The position numbers and the translations under genes were made by a program. A stretch of 64,000 nucleotides of DNA from Breoghania corrubedonensis (GTDB lineage: Bacteria; Pseudomonadota; Alphaproteobacteria; Rhizobiales; Stappiaceae), in NCBI RefSeq assembly GCF_003053845.1, contig NZ_QAYG01000005.1, positions 186,001-250,000 on the forward strand, written 5' to 3'. The stretch's first letter is position 1. The number at the start of each line of letters is the position of its first letter. Positions 45,621 to 55,508 of the stretch are shown one piece after another. The notes beneath the pieces were generated by a model, which was given only the letters and a program-made list of their open reading frames with translations, was not told the DNA's origin and searched no databases.

Positions 45621-48600
45621 ATGACCACGCCCGAAGCGAATGGTCTGGAAATAGCTATTGTCGGCATGTCCTGCCGCTTTCCGGACGCGGATACACCTGA
45701 GAGCTTCTGGCAGAACATTGTGGAGGGCCGCGAGAGCATCCGCCGATTGTCCGACGTCGACCTGGCCTTCGCCGGGGTCGATCGGTCGCTTTGGGATGGC
45801 GAGGACTACGTCCGCTATGGCTCAAGGCTCGACAAGGTCGCGTATTTCGACGCCGAATTCTTCGCCATTCCACCGCGTGAAGCCGCGGCAATCGATCCGC
45901 AACAGCGCCTGTTTCTGGAAAGCGCGTGGCATGCCCTGGAAGCCTCCGGATACGCGGCGCGCTGCAAGGATGTTGCCGTCGGCGTCTATGGCGGCGTGGG
46001 ACCCAACACCTACATGGCGGTCAACGTGGGACCCGGGCGGGACTTCGAGAAAGATGGCCTGCTCGACTCCATGGAAGGTTTCCAACTCATGCTGGGAAAC
46101 GACAAGGACTATCTGGCAACGCGCGTGGCCTACAAGCTTGGCCTGAACGGGCCCGCTCTCGATATCCAGACCGCCTGTTCCACGTCACTCGTCGCCATCC
46201 ATCTGGCCTGCCGGGGATTGCAGACGGGCGAATGCGACCTCGCTTTGGCTGGAGGCGCTAATATCGTATTTCCCGATGGCGCTGGCTATACGCGCCAGGA
46301 CGGCATGATCATGTCGGACGACGGGCATTGCCGGCCTTTCGACGCCAAGGCCAGCGGCACAGTGTTCGGAAGCGGTGTCGGGGTCCTCGCGCTGCGGCGG
46401 CTTGAAGACGCACTTGCCGACAACGACACCATTCATGCCGTCATCAAGGGGTCGGCCATCAACAATGATGGTGCGGACAAGGCGAGTTTCTCCGCTCCCA
46501 GCATCAAGGGCCAGGCCGGGGTGGTCGCGGATGCACTGGCGGCCGCCGAAGTCGACCCGAACTCGATTACCTATCTGGAGACGCACGGAACCGCGACGCG
46601 GCTCGGCGATCCGATCGAAATCGAGGCATTGTCGAGCGTGTTCGGCGCGCGCGATGAAGAGGCCGGGCCCATCGCGATCGGCTCGGTGAAGGCCAATATC
46701 GGGCATCTGATTGCCGCAGCCGGCGTGGCGGGCGTTATCAAGACGGTCGAGGCGATCAAGGCAAAGACGCTACCGCCCAACATCAATTTCGACGCGCCGA
46801 ACAGCGAGATCGAGTTCGATCGTCTTCCGTTTGCGCCCATTACGGAGGCGCGGCCCTGGCTTGACGACGGCCCGCGCCGTGCCGGGGTCAGTTCCTTCGG
46901 CGTCGGTGGTACGAATGCACACCTGATTTTGGAAGAGGCGCCCATTGTCGAGGAACCGCGTGCCACCGAGGATGAACCGGCCGGAGCGCAAGATTGGTCC
47001 CATGTTCTTGCTCTTTCCGCCAGATCGCCGGCCGCGCTGAAGCAATTGGCTAACGAGACTGCGGATCTGGTGGAGCGCACGGGGAACGCGAACCTGGGCG
47101 CGATATGTTTCACGGCGGGTACGGCGCGCAGGCCGTTTGAATTCCGCCTGGCGGCGAGCGGTCGCGATGCCGCGGAGATCATTGCCGCGCTGAAAGGCGC
47201 CGAGATCGAAAAGGCAAGTTCCGCGCCGCTTCTGGCCGCCATGTTCACCGGGCAGGGCGGTCAGCATGAGGGGATGGGGAGGGGGCTCTACGAAACAGAG
47301 CCCGTTTTCCGCGCGGCGATGGAGCGCTGCAGCGCCATTCTCGAACCCGATCTCGAGCACCGGCTGACCGACGTCCTTTATCACGACGAAGCTCTTCGCA
47401 CGCTGGTGCATGACACGACCTACACCCAGCCGGCGCTGTTTGCGGTCGAATATGCTCTTTACGAACTGTGGCAATCGCGCGGTGTAAGCTCTGAGATCGT
47501 GCTGGGTCACAGCGTCGGAGAATATGTCGCCGCCACCGTCGCGGGTGTCTTTTCGCTTGAGGATGGATTGCGGCTGATTGCCAGACGCGGCCGCCTGATG
47601 GGGGCCTTGCCGCGAAACGGCGCCATGGCATCCATTACCGCCGGCCCCGACAGGGTGCGCGAGATTTTGACCGAGAGTGGCTGCGAGCTGTCCGTCGCCG
47701 CGCAGAACGGTCCGTTGAACACGGTCGTTTCGGGGCTGGAGAGCGAGATCGAGAAGTTGGAACGATACGGTTCCGGGCGGGAAATTCCGGTGACGCGGCT
47801 CAAGGTTTCACATGCCTTCCATTCCATGCTGATGGATCCGGTCCTGGCGGAATTCGAGGACTTCGCCCAAGGCGTCGCGTTCCATCCCCCGCGCCTGACA
47901 ATGATCAGCAACGTCACCGGCGAGATCGCCGGAGATGCCGTCGCCTCGCCCAAATACTGGACCGACCACATTCGTAACGCTGTCCTTTTCCGCCAATGCC
48001 TTGAAAGCGCGCGCCGCTGCGGCGCCACGGTGTTTCTGGAAATGGGTGCCCATCCCGTGCTGAGCGGACTGGCCCAGACCGCGATCGAGCAGGATGAGGA
48101 AAAGGTCAGCTTCGTGGGAACGTTGAAGCGGGGCATCGACGACCGGGCAGCCTTCGCCGCCGCCAGCGGACGGCTCTTCTGTGCTGGTGTATCGCCGGAG
48201 TGGAGAACATACGAGCCTGCGCGCTCTCACCGGGTCGTCGCGTTTCCGCGAACCCCTTATCAGCGCAAGCGGCATTGGATCGAAGCGGGCGGGCGAGAAC
48301 GTCCGCAATGGCACAACCGTCGGCGCTGGGTGCCGCTTGCCGATCGCGCCGAAGATCCGGGCCGCCGTCTCGGTCGGTGGTTGGTCGTGGGTGATCCCGC
48401 AGGACTGGGGGGAAGTCTGGCGCAAGCCATCACCGATGCGGAGGAAGGTTCGGGTGCAAGTGCCGTACTCGATCCGGCCTTCTGTTTCCACGACAAGGTT
48501 GCGATTGCGGAGGCGGTTGAGACCTTTCGCCGGGATGGTTCGGACCCGATCGCGGGTGTCATCTTTGCGCCAGGCCAGGGGGCAGAGATTGGCACCGAGG

Positions 48601-50978
48601 TTGAAGCTGTTGCATCGACCGGCGCACGCAAGCTCATGAACCTCGCGCATCTTCAGCAGGTGTTGTGCGAAAACGAGAATTTGGCCGACACCCGGATATG
48701 GATCGTCGGTCGCGGCGGACACGCGTCAGGCGGAGAGAGACAGTCCGCAAAAGCAGCGGCACAAGTCCGCGGCATGGAACTGCAAAGCGCGATGCTGCAT
48801 GGCATGGGGCTCGTTCTTCAAAACGAATATCCCCAAACGTGGGGGGGAAGCATCGATTTGGCGCGGGAGCCGGAACCGGGGGAGGCGGCGGCCGTCCTCG
48901 ACATTCTCCGGTCCGCCTCCGCTGAAGCCGCCTACGCCGTTCGTGCGGGCGAGATTTCCGTGCTCCGGGTGGCTCCTGTGCCGGAAAGCGAGATCGCACC
49001 GGCAGCTTCGATATCTCCCGATCGCGTCTATCTGGTAACCGGCGCAAGCGGCGCCTTGGCGCGGCAGGTTGCTGATTGGCTGGTTGCGAGCGGTGCCCGG
49101 CACCTGTTTCTGATCAGCCGCAGTGCGGAAAAGTTGCGTCAGACGAAGTGGTGCGCGTCGCTTGCGAGCGCCGGTATATCGATCGAGGCGGCATCTGCGA
49201 ACGTGGCAGACGAAGCCGTCATGCGCGACGTCTTCGCAAAGATCACGGCTCACGGCGTTCCGCTTGGCGGCATCGTGCATACGGCCGGCATTGTCGAAGA
49301 CCAGCTCGTTTCGGGTATGCGCAACGACAGTGCTTTGCGACGTACCTTGGTTGCAAAGCTGGAAGGCACATTGGTTCTCGACCGTCTGTCGCGCCAGCAT
49401 TCGCCGGACTTCTTCATCTGCTTCTCGTCTGTCAGCGCGTTGCTGGGGATGAAGGGGCAGGCGGCCTATGTGGCCGCCAATTCGGCCATGAACAGGATCG
49501 TGGAAGGCCGAAACCGCGCGGGCTTGCCGGGCCTATCGATCGAATGGGGGCCTTGGGTGCAAGCGGGAATGGCCGCTTCGCTCGACGAAAAATTCCGAAA
49601 ACGCCTTGGCGACTTCGGCATCCTCGGTATCGAGAATGCCGAAGGGATACGGAAACTCGCGGAGCTCTCCGGCACGAACGGCGTCATCTCGAGTGCTCCG
49701 ATCATCTGGGGCGACTACGCGAAGAAGCAGTATGGCGAAGTGCCGAAGGTGCTGAGCGAGTTGTCCGCATCAAGACCCGATCGTGCCGCCCCCAACGGCG
49801 ACGAAGGCGTCGAGGACACCATGCTTGCCCAACTCTCCCGTCTTGCGGCGGATGAGCGGACGCAGGCCATTGGCAACCTGTTGCGCGATCAAATCGCGAA
49901 GGTTCTGGGGGCCGATCCCCAGGCGGACCTCGCCCACGACGTACCGTTGAACCGCATGGGGTTCGATTCCCTTGCAACGATCGAGTTCCGCAACGCTCTT
50001 TCCAGGAGCGGTCTCAAGATTTCGCTGCAAAAGCTCGTCATGGGCGCATCGGTGAATGATCTCATCGCGGATATAGAAGCCCAGGCGGAGACGGAAGCCG
50101 GCCCCGCGTCGCCCGCCATCATGCGTGGCGACGAGAGCGACGACACCTATGACAAAAGCTGCGTCATCATCCCCAAGCCACGCCCGGATGCCAAGGTCCG
50201 GCTCATCGGCTTCCCCTATGCGGGCGGCGGGCCTCTCGTTTTCCAGAGCTGGGTCGACAGACTTCCCGACCATATCGAGCTGGGCATCCTGCAACTGCCC
50301 GGCAGAAGTGCCCGGTTGAAGGAGGATTTCTACACCCGCATGGAAGACTTCGTCGAAGGCCTCATGCCGGACATCGTTCCCTTCCTGGACAAGCCGTTCG
50401 CCTTCTTCGGCCATTGCGTCGGCGGTGTTCAGAGCTTCGAGATTGCACAGCGGGTTCGAAGGGACCTCGGGCTTCAGCCGGTTCACATGTTTGTCGCCGG
50501 CGGTCGCTCGCCACAGATCTACAATGACGACCAGTTCGCCATCGACGTCCAGCAGTTCAACCACGAAACCGGCAAGGCAGAGCACGAGCTGGAGGAGGAG
50601 GACTTCGTGGAAATGCTCCGCGAGGTCAATTTCGCCAATAACAAGGCGCTGTTCGAGGACAAGGAGATGCGGGAAATGATGCTCCCCATCATCCAGGCGG
50701 ACTACGAGATCAACAACTACTATCGCTACGGATCCCATCCCCCGCTCGATACGCCGATCACCGTCATTGGCGGGCGGATCGATCCCTATGTCACCGGAGA
50801 GCATCTGTACGGCTGGCAGGATCACACGACAGCGGATTTCAAGTCGTACTTCTGTTCTGGCGACCACTATTTCATGGAGCATCAGGCAGATCTGCTCGTG
50901 CGCATCGCGTGCGAAGCATTGCCTGCTTCCAAAGACTATTCCGGCGCCGCGCAAAGCGAAAAAATCAACGCGGCCTGA
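45621..50978 (+). CDS. Single-module type I PKS: KS-AT-KR-ACP-TE with Cys thioesterase
   Basis: A 1785-residue synthase. KS (about 8-430): Cys186 in TACSTS, then ETHGTATRLGDPIE and KANIGHLIAAAG. AT (about 540-850): Ser631 in GHSVGEYVA and HAFH, indicating malonyl-CoA. KR (about 930-1370): TGASGALA nucleotide site and Tyr1283 in GQAAYVAAN; VED at the stereo-motif position suggests B-type. ACP: Ser1450 in GFDSL. TE (about 1525-1775), of type II-like fold, with GHCVGG: Cys1599 stands where Ser is normal, while GGRIDPY and GDHYF supply Asp and His. No DH, ER or methyltransferase is present. GGAGAG upstream supports ATG 45621. Expected product: an amino acid plus C2 unit reduced to a 3-hydroxy-4-amino acyl chain. 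Confidence 0.93.
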   Translation: MTTPEANGLEIAIVGMSCRFPDADTPESFWQNIVEGRESIRRLSDVDLAFAGVDRSLWDGEDYVRYGSRLDKVAYFDAEFFAIPPREAAAIDPQQRLFLESAWHALEASGYAARCKDVAVGVYGGVGPNTYMAVNVGPGRDFEKDGLLDSMEGFQLMLGNDKDYLATRVAYKLGLNGPALDIQTACSTSLVAIHLACRGLQTGECDLALAGGANIVFPDGAGYTRQDGMIMSDDGHCRPFDAKASGTVFGSGVGVLALRRLEDALADNDTIHAVIKGSAINNDGADKASFSAPSIKGQAGVVADALAAAEVDPNSITYLETHGTATRLGDPIEIEALSSVFGARDEEAGPIAIGSVKANIGHLIAAAGVAGVIKTVEAIKAKTLPPNINFDAPNSEIEFDRLPFAPITEARPWLDDGPRRAGVSSFGVGGTNAHLILEEAPIVEEPRATEDEPAGAQDWSHVLALSARSPAALKQLANETADLVERTGNANLGAICFTAGTARRPFEFRLAASGRDAAEIIAALKGAEIEKASSAPLLAAMFTGQGGQHEGMGRGLYETEPVFRAAMERCSAILEPDLEHRLTDVLYHDEALRTLVHDTTYTQPALFAVEYALYELWQSRGVSSEIVLGHSVGEYVAATVAGVFSLEDGLRLIARRGRLMGALPRNGAMASITAGPDRVREILTESGCELSVAAQNGPLNTVVSGLESEIEKLERYGSGREIPVTRLKVSHAFHSMLMDPVLAEFEDFAQGVAFHPPRLTMISNVTGEIAGDAVASPKYWTDHIRNAVLFRQCLESARRCGATVFLEMGAHPVLSGLAQTAIEQDEEKVSFVGTLKRGIDDRAAFAAASGRLFCAGVSPEWRTYEPARSHRVVAFPRTPYQRKRHWIEAGGRERPQWHNRRRWVPLADRAEDPGRRLGRWLVVGDPAGLGGSLAQAITDAEEGSGASAVLDPAFCFHDKVAIAEAVETFRRDGSDPIAGVIFAPGQGAEIGTEVEAVASTGARKLMNLAHLQQVLCENENLADTRIWIVGRGGHASGGERQSAKAAAQVRGMELQSAMLHGMGLVLQNEYPQTWGGSIDLAREPEPGEAAAVLDILRSASAEAAYAVRAGEISVLRVAPVPESEIAPAASISPDRVYLVTGASGALARQVADWLVASGARHLFLISRSAEKLRQTKWCASLASAGISIEAASANVADEAVMRDVFAKITAHGVPLGGIVHTAGIVEDQLVSGMRNDSALRRTLVAKLEGTLVLDRLSRQHSPDFFICFSSVSALLGMKGQAAYVAANSAMNRIVEGRNRAGLPGLSIEWGPWVQAGMAASLDEKFRKRLGDFGILGIENAEGIRKLAELSGTNGVISSAPIIWGDYAKKQYGEVPKVLSELSASRPDRAAPNGDEGVEDTMLAQLSRLAADERTQAIGNLLRDQIAKVLGADPQADLAHDVPLNRMGFDSLATIEFRNALSRSGLKISLQKLVMGASVNDLIADIEAQAETEAGPASPAIMRGDESDDTYDKSCVIIPKPRPDAKVRLIGFPYAGGGPLVFQSWVDRLPDHIELGILQLPGRSARLKEDFYTRMEDFVEGLMPDIVPFLDKPFAFFGHCVGGVQSFEIAQRVRRDLGLQPVHMFVAGGRSPQIYNDDQFAIDVQQFNHETGKAEHELEEEDFVEMLREVNFANNKALFEDKEMREMMLPIIQADYEINNYYRYGSHPPLDTPITVIGGRIDPYVTGEHLYGWQDHTTADFKSYFCSGDHYFMEHQADLLVRIACEALPASKDYSGAAQSEKINAA

Positions 50979-51012
50979 TTGAATTTTTGACCAAAAAGAA
51001 TGGAGAACGAAA

Positions 51013-52065
51013 ATGTATTCAATATCTTGCAATATCCGAAAGGGATTTCTGGCGACCGCACTCGCAACCGTATGCCTCGCGCTCACGCCTTCAGCCCATG
51101 CCGCGGACGGGAGCCGGATCTCCATCTATGACGGCGGCTGGGAGAACATCCAGATCAACGACGCGATCGCCGCCTTCGTGATCGAAACCGTCTTCGACCA
51201 GCCGACCGAGATCGTGGCGTCCGACGTGCCGGACATGCAGAAGCAGATGATCGCGGGAACCATGCAGATCAACATGGAGATGTGGCGCTCGCTGATGGAC
51301 CCCTGGGTCACGGCGCAACTAGAGGCGGACAAGATCGTCGATCTCGGGCCGAGCTATGAACGCGCGACGCAGGGCTTCTATGTCCCGACCTACGTGATCA
51401 AGGGGGACGCTTCGCGCAATATCGAGCCCCTCGCGCCTGATCTGAAAACCGTCAGCCAGCTTGCGGGTTACGCCAAACAATTCCGGGCCGAAGCCGGGCA
51501 ACCCGGCGTCTGGATCAACTGCATTGTCGGCTGGGCCTGCCGCGAGCCCAATCGCGTGAAGATGGTGACCTACGGGGTATCCGATGCCCTGGAACCGATG
51601 GAGCTGCCCTCCGAAACCGATCTCAACGGTCGGGTGCGCGCGCTCTATGCGCAAGGCAAGCCGTTCGTGACCTATTACTGGGACCCGAGCCCGCTGCTGG
51701 GCGAACTCGACATGACACTCCTGGCCGAACCGGCCTACTCGGAGGAATGCAGCGCGGCGATCGACAAGGCGGTGAAGGACTGGAAGCCCGGCAACGCGGC
51801 GTCCCAGGCATGTGCCTACAAAACCGTGGCGATCCACAAGTTCGCCACGCGTCAGTTCGTTGACGACCACCCCGACATCGCCGCGACCCTTCGCAAGATG
51901 AACGTGGGTACGGACACGGTCCGCGAGCTGGCGGGCTACATGGTCGAAAACGAGGCCACGCCGGAAGCGACCGCCAGACACTTCTTCGAACAGTATCCCC
52001 ATGTCTGGAAGAGCTGGCTGACGGACGAACAGGTCCAGCGCGTGACACGCAAACTGGCGATGTAA
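51013..52065 (+). CDS. Orphan glycine betaine/quaternary-amine-type substrate-binding protein
   Basis: A 350-residue secreted protein of the OpuAC/ProX family: signal peptide about residues 8-30 (TVCLALTPSAHAADG), then a binding domain (RISIYDGGWENIQINDAIAA). Relatives bind betaine, choline or similar zwitterions. No ABC permease or ATPase gene is nearby. It follows the PKS by 34 bp with GGAGA upstream, so it is probably co-transcribed. It may bind a precursor or the zwitterionic product; this is inference. Confidence 0.85.
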   Translation: MYSISCNIRKGFLATALATVCLALTPSAHAADGSRISIYDGGWENIQINDAIAAFVIETVFDQPTEIVASDVPDMQKQMIAGTMQINMEMWRSLMDPWVTAQLEADKIVDLGPSYERATQGFYVPTYVIKGDASRNIEPLAPDLKTVSQLAGYAKQFRAEAGQPGVWINCIVGWACREPNRVKMVTYGVSDALEPMELPSETDLNGRVRALYAQGKPFVTYYWDPSPLLGELDMTLLAEPAYSEECSAAIDKAVKDWKPGNAASQACAYKTVAIHKFATRQFVDDHPDIAATLRKMNVGTDTVRELAGYMVENEATPEATARHFFEQYPHVWKSWLTDEQVQRVTRKLAM

Positions 52066-52168
52066 CTCCCACATGCAGCCAAGAAATCATCAGCCGGCGG
52101 GATCCCCGGATGCCGCCGGCTCAATCCTGTCGTGCGTCCAGTTTCGGCTGAAAAGAGAACGGTTTCAT

Positions 52169-53032
52169 ATGGATATAGCGGTGTTTTGCGGCATCACTGC
52201 AATGGCGGGGTGGGGGTGCGCCGACTTCATCCAGGGCGTTGCGATCCGCAACATCGGAACGGCGATGGTCATGATGTTGCGAAACATCATCACGCTGGTC
52301 ATCAGTCTATCGCTCGGGACATACATCTACTTTCAGCACGGTTTCCAGACGTCGCTTCCCGCACTGGCGATCATATCGATCAGTTCGGTCATCTACGTAA
52401 TCGGATATCTCAGCTACATGCGCGGTTTCGAACACGGCAAGGCCGCCGTCGTCGCACCCATCGCCTCGTCGTTTGCGATCGTCACGGTTCTGCTGTCCGT
52501 GGTGTTCAACAACGAGACGGTCAGTTTGCTTCAGGTGATCGCGATCGCGATCATGATCACGGGAGGGTTGCTGATCTCGACCGATTTCCGCGAATTGAAA
52601 CGCGGGGCACCCGCCGCCGGAGTGAAGGAGGCGTTCACGGCACTCCTCTTTTTTGGCGTAGCCTTCTACCTGGCCGGCTTCGCGTCCCAGCGAATGACGG
52701 CGCAAGAGGCCTTCTTCTTTTCCGCCCTGACCCAGTCGATCGCGTTCCTCATATGCGCCCGGATGATAGGGGCGCGCCTCCAACAGACCGTGATCTACAA
52801 GACAATGTTCCTGAAGGTGTTTCTGATCCACGCGTTACTGGTCAACGGCGCCTGGGTGGGGTACCTGACAGGTGTTCAAACCGGAATGATCTCGATCGTC
52901 GCGCCGATCAGTTCCGTTTTCTCCGGTGTGACCGCTCTCCTGGCGATCGTGATCGCGCGCGAGCGGCTTTACTGGACCCAGAACCTGGGGATCGTCCTGA
53001 TCATGGCCGGTGTCTACACGATCAGCCTGTAA
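52169..53032 (+). CDS. EamA/DMT-superfamily membrane transporter, candidate product exporter
   Basis: A 287-residue protein with ten predicted membrane helices in two repeated halves, the drug/metabolite transporter layout (SVIYVIGYLSYMRGFEHGKA; ISIVAPISSVFSGVTALLAI). Such proteins often export amino acids or metabolites. ATG 52169 gives the usual N-terminus; upstream in-frame sequence is non-hydrophobic and has no ribosome site. Being last in the arsR-NRPS-PKS series, it is the natural exporter candidate. Confidence 0.85.
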   Translation: MDIAVFCGITAMAGWGCADFIQGVAIRNIGTAMVMMLRNIITLVISLSLGTYIYFQHGFQTSLPALAIISISSVIYVIGYLSYMRGFEHGKAAVVAPIASSFAIVTVLLSVVFNNETVSLLQVIAIAIMITGGLLISTDFRELKRGAPAAGVKEAFTALLFFGVAFYLAGFASQRMTAQEAFFFSALTQSIAFLICARMIGARLQQTVIYKTMFLKVFLIHALLVNGAWVGYLTGVQTGMISIVAPISSVFSGVTALLAIVIARERLYWTQNLGIVLIMAGVYTISL

Positions 53033-53052
53033 CGCCGCTCCCGCAATGAAAA

Positions 53053-53078
53053 AGGGCGCGGGGAAATCCCCACGCCCT
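53053..53078 (-). terminator. Bidirectional terminator between the EamA and ABC-binding-protein genes
   Basis: A 10-bp stem (GGGCG.GGGG / CCCC.CGCCC, one internal mismatch, plus an A-T pair) with loop AAAT lies between two convergent genes. On the - strand it is followed by TTTTTCATT, a proper intrinsic terminator. On the + strand the downstream sequence is less U-rich. Confidence 0.75.
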
Positions 53079-53103
53079 CTCGTATTCAGCCCTGAAGCGC
53101 TGT

Positions 53104-53946
53104 TCAGTAGACGGTCACGTCGAAGCCGAACCACTTTTCTGCGAGCTTCTTGGCCGTGCCGTCGGCCTTGACCTCATCGAGCGCCTTGTTGAACATCTCG
53201 CGCAGCTTCGTGTCCTCCTTGCGCAGGCCGACAGACGACCCGCGGCCGAGAACGCCGCCCTGGAAGCGCGGACCGGCCATGGTCATGCCCTCGTTGCCCT
53301 GCTGCTTGGACGCGGTCATCAGATAGGCGGGGGAGGCGACGATGGCGTCGAGCCGTCCGGCGAGCAGGTCGAGATCGTGCTGCTCGGTCGACTTGTATTC
53401 GCGAATGGTGACCTCGTCACCAAAGTTCTCTTTCATGAAACGGCCGGCGATTGCGGAGCTCTGCACGCCAATGACCTTGCCTTTCAGCAGCGGACGAAGC
53501 TCATCGATGGTTTTCTTCGCGCCGTCAGGGTTGGTGACGAGGTTGATCATCTCACCCTTCATGGGCATGTCGGCGAGCGGGCCGTCCTTGAGGACGCCAA
53601 AGCCCTGACCGGTAGAGCCGTAGGGCTGCGAGAAGGCGATGACCTTCTCGCGCTTCTCCGTTGCCGACATGCCGGCCATGATGGCGTCGTATTTGCCCGC
53701 GAGCAGTCCGGGGATCATGCCGTCCCAATTCTGGGCGATGAGCGTGCATTCCACGTGCATGCGCTCGCACAAAACCTTGTAGAGATCGACTTCGTAGCCG
53801 GTGAGGGTGCCGTCAGCCTCGGTGAAGTTCCACGGGGCGAAGGCGCCTTCCGTGGCGATGGTGACGTGCGACCAGTCCTTTGCCGCAGCCGGGCTGGCGA
53901 CGGCCGCAGTCACGCAGAGCGCGGCGATCTGGAGGAAGCGTTTCAT
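53104..53946 (-). CDS. Polar amino-acid ABC transporter substrate-binding protein
   Basis: A 280-residue HisJ/OccT-type binding protein with a signal peptide (about residues 1-22) and the family pattern (IATEGAFAPWNFTEADGTLT; LLAGKYDAIMAGMSATEKRE). It probably binds basic amino acids or opine-like compounds; exact specificity cannot be read. It is the last gene of the - strand transporter unit, 45 bp after the ATPase gene. Confidence 0.9.
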   Translation of the reverse strand: MKRFLQIAALCVTAAVASPAAAKDWSHVTIATEGAFAPWNFTEADGTLTGYEVDLYKVLCERMHVECTLIAQNWDGMIPGLLAGKYDAIMAGMSATEKREKVIAFSQPYGSTGQGFGVLKDGPLADMPMKGEMINLVTNPDGAKKTIDELRPLLKGKVIGVQSSAIAGRFMKENFGDEVTIREYKSTEQHDLDLLAGRLDAIVASPAYLMTASKQQGNEGMTMAGPRFQGGVLGRGSSVGLRKEDTKLREMFNKALDEVKADGTAKKLAEKWFGFDVTVY

Positions 53947-53991
53947 GTATTCGGTCTCCTGGAGGTGATCGGGTGGGGTCTTGGGGGAGGA

Positions 53992-54753
53992 TCAGGAAGA
54001 GGCAAACCGGGCGAAACGCTCGCTGCCACCGCCATTGAACAGGTCCTGGGGCGCGCCTTCACAGTCGATGATGCCCTGGTGCAGAAACACCACACGGCTC
54101 GAAACGTCGCGCGCGAATGACATCTCGTGGGTCACGACCAGCATCGTTCGGCCTTCATCGGCCAGCGCCCGCATGACGCGCAGCACTTCACCCACAAGTT
54201 CCGGATCGAGGGCCGAGGTCGGCTCGTCGAAAAGGAGAACGTCTGGATGCATCGCGAGCGCACGGGCGATCGCCGCGCGCTGTTGCTGGCCGCCGGAAAG
54301 GTGTGCTGGATAGAAATCGCGCTTGTCGGCGATTCCGACCTTGTCGAGAAGCTGGCAAGCCTCCTCGATGACCTCCGCCCGATTGCGCTTCTGGACGTGG
54401 ATAGGCGCTTCCACGACATTTTCCAGAACGGTCTTGTGGGACCACAGGTTGAACGACTGGAACACCATGCCGACCCGCGATCGGATGGCCTGCACCTTCT
54501 TTCGGTCCAGCAGACGCGCATTGCCTGACTTGTCCGTGACGAGATCGATGCGGTCCTTGCCGACCCATACCTCGCCGGCTGTCGGCGTTTCCAGCAGGTT
54601 GATGCAGCGCAGCATGGTCGACTTGCCCGACCCCGAAGAGCCGAGGATCGAGACCACCTCGCCCTGGCCGGCGGCTAGGTTTATGCCTTTCAGCACCTCG
54701 TGGTCGCCAAAGGACTTGCGCAAGCCGCGCAAGCGCACAGCGTCGTCGGTCAT
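53992..54753 (-). CDS. Polar amino-acid ABC transporter ATP-binding protein
   Basis: A 253-residue HisP/OccP-type ATPase. Walker A is GSSGSGKST, the signature [19 protein letters not shown], Walker [14 protein letters not shown], and the switch VTHEM. It drives uptake through the two permeases. It overlaps the adjacent permease gene by four bases. Confidence 0.95.
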   Translation of the reverse strand: MTDDAVRLRGLRKSFGDHEVLKGINLAAGQGEVVSILGSSGSGKSTMLRCINLLETPTAGEVWVGKDRIDLVTDKSGNARLLDRKKVQAIRSRVGMVFQSFNLWSHKTVLENVVEAPIHVQKRNRAEVIEEACQLLDKVGIADKRDFYPAHLSGGQQQRAAIARALAMHPDVLLFDEPTSALDPELVGEVLRVMRALADEGRTMLVVTHEMSFARDVSSRVVFLHQGIIDCEGAPQDLFNGGGSERFARFASS

Positions 54754-55505
54754 GCTCTGTCTCCTGGAGCGAGGGGGACCACGTCGTCGGGCGCCGCCGC
54801 TGTGGCGCGCCCCGTGGCCGGCCGGGCGCGCAAATGGGCGGTAAGCCGGTGTTCGGCAAATGCCACGATGCGCGTCAGCACGAAGTTGATGACGAGGTAA
54901 TATGCGCCAGCGACGATAAACACCTCAACGACGCGGTAGGTTTCGGAGATGAGCCGGGCGGCGACGCCGGTGATTTCCATCAATGTGATGACGGACGCGA
55001 GCGACGTCGCCTTGACCAGCAGGATCAGCTCGTTGCCATAGGCGGGCAGGGCATGGCGCACCGCCTGTGGCAGCAGAATGCGGCGAAAGGCGAGGGAGGT
55101 GCTCATTCCGCAGGCCTTGGCGGCCTCGATCTGTCCGAAGGGGACGGCCAGAAAGGCGCCTCGCACGATTTCCGATCCGTAGGCTCCGGTGTTGAGCGAT
55201 AGCGAGAGGATGGCGCACCAGAACGGCTCACGCAGGACCGGCCACAGGAAACTGTGACGCACCGCTTCGAACTGCCCGAGCCCGTAGTAGATGAGGAACA
55301 TCTGAACAAGGAGCGGCGTGCCGCGGAAGACGAAGACGTAACCGCGCGCAAGAAGGCTCGACCATCGCGGTCCCCACAGCCGAAGGACGGCCAGACCAAT
55401 TGCGAGGACGATGCCAAAAGCGGTGGAGAGCAACCCGAGGATCAGGGTCGAGGGAACCCCCGCGGCCAGCGTCTGCGCGGTTTCGAGGAAGAAGGGAAAA
55501 TCCAT
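54750..55505 (-). CDS. Polar amino-acid ABC transporter permease (HisM/OccM type)
   Basis: A 251-residue inner-membrane permease with about five helices and the EAA loop ([20 protein letters not shown]). The first part reads [20 protein letters not shown], typical for this family. The C-terminal tail is extended and Ala/Pro-rich. It lies 3 bp from the second permease. Confidence 0.92.
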   Translation of the reverse strand: MDFPFFLETAQTLAAGVPSTLILGLLSTAFGIVLAIGLAVLRLWGPRWSSLLARGYVFVFRGTPLLVQMFLIYYGLGQFEAVRHSFLWPVLREPFWCAILSLSLNTGAYGSEIVRGAFLAVPFGQIEAAKACGMSTSLAFRRILLPQAVRHALPAYGNELILLVKATSLASVITLMEITGVAARLISETYRVVEVFIVAGAYYLVINFVLTRIVAFAEHRLTAHLRARPATGRATAAAPDDVVPLAPGDRA

Positions 55506-55508
55506 CGC

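Noticed and set aside
45645-45660. AATAGCTATT near the PKS start resembling the ArsR operator, preceded by the same TCTGGAAATAGC as before the NRPS gene
   Set aside because: It lies inside the PKS coding sequence at the conserved KS start (GLEIAIVGMS), so codon constraint explains it.
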